From an uncultured Candidatus Nemicrothrix sp. (GTDB lineage: Bacteria; Actinomycetota; Acidimicrobiia; Acidimicrobiales; Acidimicrobilacustridaceae): a DNA stretch of 5,358 nt. Of this stretch, positions 1 through 5,358 are shown piece by piece (within the stretch, counting starts at the first letter, position 1; the number at the start of each line of letters is the position of its first letter). The stretch spans positions 1 to 5,358 of the forward strand of contig CAIKHC010000051.1 in NCBI GenBank assembly GCA_903827085.1. The letters run 5' to 3'. The notes under the pieces were generated by a model. The model made no database searches and was not told the DNA's origin. It worked only from the letters and a program-made list of their open reading frames with translations. A program made the translations under genes and the position numbers.

Positions 1-283
1 CGACCCCATTAATTGCTCCACCAGACAGGGGCACCCCAACAACTGGAAGCGTGGTGTGTGCGGCAACGACGCCAGCAAGATGCGCTGCCATTCCTGCGCC
101 ACAAATAAAGGCGACATAGCCGTTCTCACGCGCAGTCGAAGCAAGCGCAGTCACTTCGGCCGGGTTGCGGTGAGCAGACATCACGTGCACATCGGCCTGA
201 ATGCCGAAGGCTTCAAGCGTGTCGCCGGCGCCTTGCATCTTGTCGCGGTCGTTGGGCGAACCCATAAGAACAGCAACCTTCAT
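1..283 (-). CDS. purE: N5-carboxyaminoimidazole ribonucleotide mutase PurE (partial, C-terminus beyond the left edge)
   Basis: PurE interconverts N5-CAIR and CAIR, step 6 of de novo purine synthesis in the cytoplasm, and normally works with the ATP-dependent carboxylase PurK. The 94 visible residues start MKVAVLMGSPND and carry the family's nucleotide-binding signatures: GS..D near residues 8-12, SAHRNP at 36-41 with the conserved histidine at His38, and GAGMAAHLAGVVAAHT at 62-77, followed by LPVVGVPLSGG. The GAG.AAHL segment argues for the bacterial class I mutase rather than the AIR carboxylase form, which has a different motif there. The full family protein is about 160 residues, so roughly 65 are missing. 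The ATG overlaps the purD stop by four bases (ATGA) and is preceded by GGAGG with a 6-base spacer inside the end of purD, which fixes the start. It is the third gene visible in the purA-purD-purE operon; purK is not in view. Confidence 0.95.
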   Translation of the reverse strand, partial: MKVAVLMGSPNDRDKMQGAGDTLEAFGIQADVHVMSAHRNPAEVTALASTARENGYVAFICGAGMAAHLAGVVAAHTTLPVVGVPLSGGAINGV

Positions 284-1521
284 CGGGATCCTCCGTTGGT
301 AGTGGCCGCAGCGGCCGAAGCTATGTCGTTGCGATGGTGCAGACCGGGCCAGGAAATCCTGCCGACCGCGTCATATGCAGTCTGCCGGGCTTCGAACAGA
401 TTGGCACCCCGACCAGTCACAGTCAGCACCCGACCACCAGCGGTGACGAGTTCGCCGTTGGCATTGGCCCCAACCCCAGCGCAGAACACCGTGACGCCAG
501 CGACTGCTTGCGCGTCGTCGAGTCCTTCAATCACATCACCGGTACGCAGATCGCGCGGGTAGCCCTCGGCTGCACACACAACGGTGACGGCTGCGCCCTC
601 GTCGAATGTTGGCGCTGCGCCGAGTTGACCAGCAGCGGCTGAAGCGAGCAGTTCACCGAGGTCGCTGGTGAGACGGGGAAGCACAACCTGTGTTTCCGGA
701 TCACCGAAGCGCACGTTGTACTCGAGCATCTTTGGCCCATTGGGTGTGAGCATGAGCCCGGCGTAGAGAACCCCGCGGTAATCGATACCGATGGAGCGCA
801 AGTAGGCAAGTGTGGGAAGTACGCCATCGTTCATGACGGCATCAATGACGGATTGATCGGCAACAGGAACCGGTGAGTACGCGCCCATGCCGCCGGTGTT
901 CGGTCCGGCATCGCCATCGCCTACGCGTTTGAAATCTTGGGCCGGCGCAAGCGCAACGGCGTTGGTGCCATCGCAAATTGCGAGAACGGAAACCTCGGGA
1001 CCAGTGAGTCCTTCTTCAATAACAAGCGTTCGACCCGCATCGCCGAATGCATCGCCAGAGAGATAGTCGAGAACCGCAGCGCGTGCCTCTTCAAGTGATG
1101 TTGTGACGATGACGCCCTTGCCCGCTGCAAGGCCATCGGTCTTTACGACATACAAACCATCGAGCGTGTCAAGAAATGCGAATGCCGGTTCCGCTTCGGT
1201 GAACGTGCCATGTCGCGCGGTGGGAACACCAGCGGCAACAAGTACTTCCTTCATCCACGCCTTTGAACCTTCGAGACGCGCGCCATCAGCCCCTGGACCG
1301 AACACCAACTTGCCAGCGGCGCGCAGTTCATCAGCAAGACCAGCGACGAGCGGCGCTTCCGGTCCGATCACATAGAGGTCGGCATCTATCTCTGTAGCTG
1401 GTGTTGCAACGGAACCAGGAATGCCGGGGTTGCCGGGAGTAACCACAACCTCGTGATGGCGGCGCAGCACCGCGGCAAGCGCATGCTCACGACCACCGGA
1501 ACCGACGACGCAAACCTTCAT
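280..1521 (-). CDS. purD: Phosphoribosylamine-glycine ligase (GAR synthetase) PurD
   Basis: PurD joins 5-phosphoribosylamine and glycine with ATP to give glycinamide ribonucleotide, step 2 of purine synthesis, in the cytoplasm. All parts of this ATP-grasp enzyme are present in 413 residues. The N-domain has GSGGREHAL at 7-15, TPGNPGIPG at 28-36 and IGPEAPLV at 52-59. The ATP-grasp core has EGSKAWMK at 84-91, VVKTDGLAAGKGV at 125-137, QDFKR at 195-199 and GPNTGGMGAYSP at 206-217. The metal/ATP site is MLEYNVRFGDPETQ at 265-278, followed by the C-terminal domain. The linker between the N-domain glycine loop and GPEAPL is about 15 residues shorter than in E. coli PurD as I remember it, which explains most of the shorter length. 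The ATG shares its A with the purA stop (TGATG). No good Shine-Dalgarno precedes it, so translation probably depends on reinitiation after purA. Confidence 0.98.
   Translation of the reverse strand: MKVCVVGSGGREHALAAVLRRHHEVVVTPGNPGIPGSVATPATEIDADLYVIGPEAPLVAGLADELRAAGKLVFGPGADGARLEGSKAWMKEVLVAAGVPTARHGTFTEAEPAFAFLDTLDGLYVVKTDGLAAGKGVIVTTSLEEARAAVLDYLSGDAFGDAGRTLVIEEGLTGPEVSVLAICDGTNAVALAPAQDFKRVGDGDAGPNTGGMGAYSPVPVADQSVIDAVMNDGVLPTLAYLRSIGIDYRGVLYAGLMLTPNGPKMLEYNVRFGDPETQVVLPRLTSDLGELLASAAAGQLGAAPTFDEGAAVTVVCAAEGYPRDLRTGDVIEGLDDAQAVAGVTVFCAGVGANANGELVTAGGRVLTVTGRGANLFEARQTAYDAVGRISWPGLHHRNDIASAAAATTNGGSR
290..294 (-). promoter_or_regulatory. purE ribosome binding site inside the purD 3' end
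   Basis: On the minus strand GGAGG stands six bases before the purE ATG at 283. It lies within the last codons of purD and encodes part of PurD's C-terminal Asn-Gly-Gly-Ser-Arg tail. Its strength and spacing decide the purE start and suggest that purE can initiate by itself as well as by coupling to purD. Confidence 0.8.
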
Positions 1522-2801
1522 CAGCCGTTGAAATTCAAGTACTGATCGCGCCCCGGACCAACGCCAACAAGGCCAATAGGAACACCGATCTGATCCTGCA
1601 AGAACGAGACGTAATCGAATGCTTCCTTGGGAAGATCGTCACGCGACGTGATCCCAGAAATGTCGGACTTCCAACCGGGGAACTCGGCATAGACCGGCGT
1701 GACTTCGTGCAGCACCGACTGGTGATACGGAAGATGCGTGAACGTTTCGCCATTCAGTTCGTAAGCGATGCACACCTTGATCGAATCGAAGGTATCGAAC
1801 ACATCGAGTTTCGTCAGCGCGATTTCCGACAACGAGTTCAAGCGAACCGAGTGACGCAACATCACCACGTCACACCATCCCGTGCGACGACGACGCCCGG
1901 TGTTGGTTCCATACTCATGACCGATCTCGATCAGTGCGTCGCCGATTTCATCAGTGAGTTCGGTGGGGAACGGACCGGAACCAACACGAGTCGTGTACGC
2001 CTTGGCGATACCAACAACGCGATCGATGTAGCGAGGACCGATACCGGCACCGGTGCAGGCACCACCAGCAACTGGGTTCGACGAGGTCACGAACGGGTAG
2101 GTGCCGTGATCGAGATCGAGGAACGTGGCCTGAGCACCTTCGAGCAAAACGTTCTCGCCCGCTTCAAGTGATTCGTGAATGAGATTCACTGAATCGGTGA
2201 TCATCGGCGCAAGGCGCGGCGCGCACACGTCGAGATACTCGGCAGCAATCGCATCGCCATCGAGCGGCAGCTGATTGAAGACTTTGGCGAAGATGGCGTT
2301 TTTCTCTTTGAGCGCAACGTCGAGCTTCTCACGGAAGATTTTCGGATCGAGAAGATCCTGCACACGCAGACCAACACGAGATGCCTTATCGGCATAGGCC
2401 GGGCCGATACCGCGCTTGGTCGTGCCGACCTTGTTCTTGCCAAGGCGACGTTCGGTGAGCTTGTCGAGTTCCTGGTGGTACGGGAGGATCAAATGCGCGT
2501 TGCCGCTGATCTTGAGCTTTGACGTATCAACGCCCTTACCCTCAAGCATGTCGAGTTCAGCGATGAGCACGCGGGGGTCGACCACAACGCCATTGCCAAT
2601 GACTGGCGTGATGTGCGGGTACAGGATGCCGCTCGGCACCAACTGCAACTTGAAGGACTCGCCATCGACCACGAGGGTGTGGCCCGCGTTATGTCCGCCT
2701 TGGTAGCGGACGACGAGATGTTGATCGCGGGCGAACAGGTCGGTGAACTTGCCCTTCCCCTCGTCACCCCACTGGGTTCCGACGACGACGGTTGCTGGCA
2801 C
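1521..2801 (-). CDS. purA: Adenylosuccinate synthetase PurA
   Basis: PurA condenses IMP with aspartate using GTP to form adenylosuccinate, the committed step from IMP to AMP, in the cytoplasm. From the GTG at 2801 the protein has 426 residues, the usual family length. Conserved sites are in register: [11 protein letters not shown] at 8-18 with catalytic Asp13, GGHNAGHT at 35-42 with catalytic His41, [14 protein letters not shown] at 126-139, LLEGAQ at 219-224, [13 protein letters not shown] at 269-281, the aspartate/IMP loop [12 protein letters not shown] at 298-309, and the guanine-specificity motif TKLD at 330-333. It ends [14 protein letters not shown]. The GTG is preferred because GAGGAG sits six bases upstream and the protein then begins VPATVVVG, as most PurA do. 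The same frame stays open to 2930, but those 43 residues look nothing like PurA. It is the first gene of the purA-purD-purE unit, divergent from the UbiA-family gene. Confidence 0.97.
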   Translation of the reverse strand: MPATVVVGTQWGDEGKGKFTDLFARDQHLVVRYQGGHNAGHTLVVDGESFKLQLVPSGILYPHITPVIGNGVVVDPRVLIAELDMLEGKGVDTSKLKISGNAHLILPYHQELDKLTERRLGKNKVGTTKRGIGPAYADKASRVGLRVQDLLDPKIFREKLDVALKEKNAIFAKVFNQLPLDGDAIAAEYLDVCAPRLAPMITDSVNLIHESLEAGENVLLEGAQATFLDLDHGTYPFVTSSNPVAGGACTGAGIGPRYIDRVVGIAKAYTTRVGSGPFPTELTDEIGDALIEIGHEYGTNTGRRRRTGWCDVVMLRHSVRLNSLSEIALTKLDVFDTFDSIKVCIAYELNGETFTHLPYHQSVLHEVTPVYAEFPGWKSDISGITSRDDLPKEAFDYVSFLQDQIGVPIGLVGVGPGRDQYLNFNG

Positions 2802-2807
2802 GGTGAA

Positions 2808-2813
2808 CTCCTC
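2808..2813 (-). promoter_or_regulatory. purA ribosome binding site
   Basis: Minus-strand GAGGAG lies six bases upstream of the GTG at 2801. It decides the start of purA in favour of this GTG over the longer open frame that reaches 2930. Confidence 0.85.
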
Positions 2814-2835
2814 AAGGGCACTGCATGGGAACCGG

Positions 2836-2858
2836 GAAACACTACCCGTTTGTGTTTC
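2836..2858. repeat. 7-bp inverted repeat, candidate operator or leader hairpin
   Basis: GAAACAC at 2836-2842 and GTGTTTC at 2852-2858 are exact reverse complements separated by nine bases, so the arm centres are 16 bp apart. The left arm overlaps the candidate purA -10. The geometry would suit a dimeric repressor, although transcription starting further upstream than proposed would place it in the purA leader as a weak hairpin. It does not match the Bacillus PurR box as I know it. Confidence 0.4.
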
Positions 2859-2918
2859 ACCCGGCCCCACCCGATTTCGATCGTTACCAAAGGATCCGAG
2901 CGAACGAACCCCGCTGTC

Positions 2919-2924
2919 TAGGCT
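2919..2924 (+). promoter_or_regulatory. Candidate -10 element for leaderless transcription of the UbiA-family gene
   Basis: TAGGCT ends seven bases before the A of the ATG at 2932, the distance expected between a -10 and the transcription start. A transcript starting there would have essentially no 5' leader, a common arrangement in actinobacteria. No strong Shine-Dalgarno precedes this ATG (only AGG at 2920-2922, nine bases away), which fits. A single hexamer of this kind occurs often by chance. Confidence 0.35.
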
Positions 2925-2931
2925 CAGCACG

Positions 2932-3900
2932 ATGACGACCGCCGCCCCCCGCCCTACCGGCGTTCACCGGGTTATGCCCTACATCCGCATAATGAGGGTC
3001 GATCACTGGTTCAAGAACGTCTTTGTGCTCCCTGGGATCGTGGTGGCGCTCAGCTCCCAAGAGAACACCGAGTGGTCAGGCCTCTTTCAGAACTTCGTCA
3101 TCGGGATGGCTGCCGTCTGCCTCATCGCCTCAAGTAACTACGTGATCAACGAAGTGCTCGATGCACCATTCGACCTTCACCACCCAATCAAGAAGAACCG
3201 ACCGGTGCCTTCGGGATTGGTCAACATCAAGATCGCCTACGTCCAGTGGATTGCCTTGATGGTCATCGGGCTTGGTCTCGGCGCGCTGGTCAGCGTTCCG
3301 CTGGTTCTTTCCCTCGCCGGACTTTGGATCGCGGGATGCGCCTACAACATCCCACCCGTGCGCACGAAAGACGTTCCGTATCTCGATGTCCTTACCGAGT
3401 CGATCAACAATCCGTTGCGGATGCTTGTGGGTTGGTACATCGTTCCGAACAGCCCCACGCCACCAGTCTCACTGCTGATCTCCTACTGGATGATCGGTTG
3501 CTTCTTCATGGGGCTCAAACGATTCGCGGAATATCGCGACATGGCTGATCGACGCGAGGAGCAGATTCGCTATCGGAAATCTTTCGCGGTCTACAACGAA
3601 CAGCGCCTGCTCGTTTCGATCATGTTCTATGCGGCTTCAGCGATGCTGTTCTTCGGCGCATTCGTACAGCGCTATCGCATTGAACTGATTCTGTCGTTCC
3701 CATTGGTGGCGCTCATCATGGCCATCTATTTCAAACTCGCGTTTCAATCATCGAGTCCAGTCGAACATCCCGAGAAGCTGTACAAAGAGCGCGGACTAAT
3801 GGCGGCCGTCATCAGTTGTTCGGCGCTGATGGTCGTATTGCTCTTCGTGAACATCCCTGCGCTTGTCGACATGTTCCCGATGTCGGCCTGGAACCGTTAA
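2932..3900 (+). CDS. UbiA-superfamily prenyltransferase, decaprenyl-phosphate phosphoribosyltransferase-like
   Basis: This 322-residue polytopic inner-membrane protein has about eight to nine hydrophobic segments (for example 52-72, 104-138, 180-195, 227-247, 296-315). UbiA-family enzymes move a group onto or from a polyprenyl (phosphate) chain with Mg2+ held by two Asp-rich loops. The first loop is seen as NEVLDAPFD at 73-81 (N-D/E-xxDxxxD), followed by [13 protein letters not shown] at 83-95. The second is [16 protein letters not shown] at 138-153. The opening [14 protein letters not shown] (22-35) and [10 protein letters not shown] (194-203) resemble the DPPR synthase branch (mycobacterial Rv3806c), which transfers phosphoribose from PRPP to decaprenyl phosphate. 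The substrate cannot be read from the sequence; another lipid-linked sugar or quinone-type reaction remains possible. ATG 2932 is chosen because it lies just downstream of the TAGGCT box; ATG 2974 is an alternative that keeps the whole domain. It is divergent from purA and ends directly against the next gene. Confidence 0.9.
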   Translation: MTTAAPRPTGVHRVMPYIRIMRVDHWFKNVFVLPGIVVALSSQENTEWSGLFQNFVIGMAAVCLIASSNYVINEVLDAPFDLHHPIKKNRPVPSGLVNIKIAYVQWIALMVIGLGLGALVSVPLVLSLAGLWIAGCAYNIPPVRTKDVPYLDVLTESINNPLRMLVGWYIVPNSPTPPVSLLISYWMIGCFFMGLKRFAEYRDMADRREEQIRYRKSFAVYNEQRLLVSIMFYAASAMLFFGAFVQRYRIELILSFPLVALIMAIYFKLAFQSSSPVEHPEKLYKERGLMAAVISCSALMVVLLFVNIPALVDMFPMSAWNR

Positions 3901-5358
3901 CTACTGACGAGCCTGGAGTTTCCGGCAGAACGAATCAGAACTGCCTCCCGAAGACGTCCACTCCGGATTCACCACTGATTCAGGACTGTTCTTCACTGGA
4001 GCACCAACCACGCTTCTTTCATTCACAACAACGCGGCCGACTCCGAGTGGAAGTGGATCGAAGACAATGTCAATCGTTACTGGCCCATCAGCGAGCTTCA
4101 CCGGCGCAGACTCTTCAACGTTCCCATTTCCATAGTCCCAGCGGAATACCACGATGTTGTCGGTCCGAGTCGCGCGCACCGTCCATTCAGGGTTCGAAAG
4201 AATTGTCTGATCATACATACCGATAGTGCCTGTGAGTCTGTACGCGTATGGTCCGCCGATGCGGCGTTCGAGCGGGCCCCATCCATACCCATCAGTTCGA
4301 TAGAGCGCGTCACAATCGCCCACAATCACGATGGTTCCCCTCGCGGCCCCTTGGGGAAGTTGCCCGTCTTCGCTGCGAATTACTGCAGGCGCAGAACCAC
4401 CAACAAGCGACTCGTCAATCAAGTACTGAAATTCGGCGAACGAACGTGCGCCTGATTCACTCGGAAGAATTGAGAATGCTCGCGTTGAAATCGCAAGCCC
4501 GAGTTGATTCCAGAAACCGAAGGCGAACAGCAACGTCATCGCCACAACAACGGTTCGCCGAATCCATCGGCGCCAGGCCGTTGCCTGTCGAGCAATGATC
4601 CAAACGCCCGGCGCTGCAAGCACAACAAAGACCGGGACCAGATCAGCCAAATAACGATGCGCGAGGTAGCCGAAGGTAAAGGTGCTCGTTGTCGCCACAA
4701 TCGCGGCCAAAGCAATCGCCGACCACTGACGAGTTTTGTCGCGAACGATCGTCCACCACGCACCGACCAGACCAAAGAGGAAAAGCAACGGTGCACCCGT
4801 AAGAAATGAACCCGAGTGATCAATGGTGTCGAAACGCGCGTTTCCAAAAACCGTGGCCTTGGCGGGCCAAGTCACAAACGGAAACAGACGATCCCACTGA
4901 AAGGCGAAGGGCGAGAAATACCGAGCAACATTCGTAGGAACGAACTTGAGGCCGAACAGGCTTCCGTTGTTGGCCGCAAGTGCCGCCTGACGGTCGGTAT
5001 TGAATTTCGAAAACACCTGCAAAGGAAACGGAACATCGGAAGCGGAACGAAACCGCAACCAGTTCACGAGGGCAAATCCGAGAAACGGAATCACTGCGCC
5101 CGCTAACACGAGCAACGAACGTCGCCACTCCCGTTTCCATGCAAGCGCCAAGCCAAAGAGACCGAGCGCCATTGCCGGCGCCGCTCCCGTTGACGGTCGG
5201 CAAGAAAGTGCAAACGTCGCAAGCGCGACTGCTTCAACGAGATGCCGACGCGTGGGCACTCGCCACCAACGGATGACGAGGTCAAGGCCCGCAAGACCAG
5301 CTGCTGCTCCCCAGAGTTCTGCCTCGTGATACACGAGTGCCCGAGACGAGAAAAAAAG
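3901..5358 (-). CDS. Polytopic membrane protein, possibly a GT-C-type glycosyltransferase (partial, N-terminus beyond the right edge)
   Basis: The frame is open from the right edge to a TAG at 3901-3903, giving 485 visible residues; the true start lies outside. A GTG at 5334 is in frame but sits inside apparently conserved sequence (ALVYHEAELWG), so it is unlikely to be the start. Numbering from the edge, hydrophobic segments lie near 17-29, 41-54, 59-73, 82-100, 188-205, 213-231, 237-256 and 266-290. A long polar loop occupies 102-186 and includes NNGSLFGLKFVPTN, and RYLADLVP lies at 235-242. After the last membrane segment comes a soluble domain of about 195 residues with GDCDALYRTDG at 347-357 and two cysteines (349 and 478). 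Many membrane segments, a large loop and a terminal soluble domain suit a GT-C enzyme using a polyprenyl-phosphate sugar, but I cannot see the diagnostic N-terminal acidic motif, so the function is unproven. It converges on the UbiA-family gene. Confidence 0.8.
   Translation of the reverse strand, partial: LFFSSRALVYHEAELWGAAAGLAGLDLVIRWWRVPTRRHLVEAVALATFALSCRPSTGAAPAMALGLFGLALAWKREWRRSLLVLAGAVIPFLGFALVNWLRFRSASDVPFPLQVFSKFNTDRQAALAANNGSLFGLKFVPTNVARYFSPFAFQWDRLFPFVTWPAKATVFGNARFDTIDHSGSFLTGAPLLFLFGLVGAWWTIVRDKTRQWSAIALAAIVATTSTFTFGYLAHRYLADLVPVFVVLAAPGVWIIARQATAWRRWIRRTVVVAMTLLFAFGFWNQLGLAISTRAFSILPSESGARSFAEFQYLIDESLVGGSAPAVIRSEDGQLPQGAARGTIVIVGDCDALYRTDGYGWGPLERRIGGPYAYRLTGTIGMYDQTILSNPEWTVRATRTDNIVVFRWDYGNGNVEESAPVKLADGPVTIDIVFDPLPLGVGRVVVNERSVVGAPVKNSPESVVNPEWTSSGGSSDSFCRKLQARQ

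Larger units (their letters stand above)
2802..2931. promoter_or_regulatory. Divergent promoter region between purA and the UbiA-family gene
   Basis: These 130 bases separate two divergently read genes and must hold both promoters. On the minus strand TAGTGT (2844 down to 2839) fits an actinobacterial TAnnnT -10 and would give purA a leader of about 30 bases containing its Shine-Dalgarno. On the plus strand TAGGCT (2919-2924) fits the same pattern. I see no convincing TTGACA-like -35 at the right spacing for either. A perfect inverted repeat (2836-2858) overlaps the purA -10 candidate. That promoters exist here follows from gene layout; the exact elements are inference. Confidence 0.6.

Noticed and set aside
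56..562. 168-residue plus-strand open frame opposite purE and purD
   Set aside because: It runs across the purD/purE junction in antisense, with low-complexity composition and no known family.
1707..2171. 154-residue plus-strand open frame opposite purA
   Set aside because: It is antisense to a highly conserved part of purA, has no recognisable domain, and is explained by the codon bias of the real gene.
2802..2930. 43-residue N-terminal extension of PurA up to an in-frame GTG at 2930
   Set aside because: The extra residues do not resemble PurA, the GTG at 2801 has a good Shine-Dalgarno, and the extension would fill the whole divergent promoter region.
2743..2931. Upstream ATG at 2743 for the UbiA-family gene
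   Set aside because: It would add 63 polar, proline-rich residues unlike the family and overlap the purA start on the opposite strand.
3910..3925. Short stem near the convergent stop codons, considered as a bidirectional terminator
   Set aside because: Only five base pairs including a G-T wobble, a three-base loop, no T-tract, and it lies inside coding sequence.
4248..4809. Overlapping plus-strand open frames opposite the membrane protein gene
   Set aside because: They are arginine/glutamine/serine-rich shadow translations of hydrophobic codons on the other strand, without domains or start signals.
5351..5357. Seven-A run at the right edge (T-run on the minus strand), considered as a terminator tract or slippage site
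   Set aside because: The minus-strand frame reads through it as Leu-Phe-Phe without interruption, there is no hairpin beside it, and the window ends there.

Overview
The window looks like ordinary chromosomal DNA from a moderately GC-rich bacterium, most likely an actinobacterium. The protein sequences resemble what I remember from Acidimicrobiia (Ilumatobacter-like) lineages. That placement is inference: no rRNA or other marker is present. Coding density is very high. I see no mobile element, tRNA, CRISPR array or phage gene.

Left half (minus strand, positions 1-2801, read right to left): a compact purine biosynthesis operon, purA-purD-purE. PurA makes adenylosuccinate from IMP, PurD makes glycinamide ribonucleotide, and PurE converts N5-CAIR to CAIR. 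The genes are packed stop-on-start: purA and purD share one base (TGATG), and purD and purE share four (ATGA). purE runs off the left edge. The purA start is a GTG behind a good Shine-Dalgarno; the longer open frame upstream of it is rejected.

Middle (2802-2931): a 130-bp divergent intergenic region, the only real non-coding space in the window. It holds the purA ribosome binding site, a perfect 7-bp inverted repeat (GAAACAC / GTGTTTC) overlapping a candidate purA -10, and a candidate -10 (TAGGCT) placed so that the rightward gene could be transcribed leaderless.

Right half: a plus-strand UbiA-superfamily membrane prenyltransferase of the decaprenyl-phosphate phosphoribosyltransferase-like type (2932-3900). 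It meets, with no spacer, a convergent minus-strand gene (3901-5358, start beyond the right edge) for a polytopic membrane protein with a soluble C-terminal domain. That protein is possibly a GT-C-type glycosyltransferase. Together these two suggest lipid-linked sugar or cell-envelope glycan chemistry, but no precise substrate can be read from the sequence. I did not find a clearly new system. The least explained items are the UbiA variant, its convergent membrane partner, and the inverted repeat in the shared promoter region.
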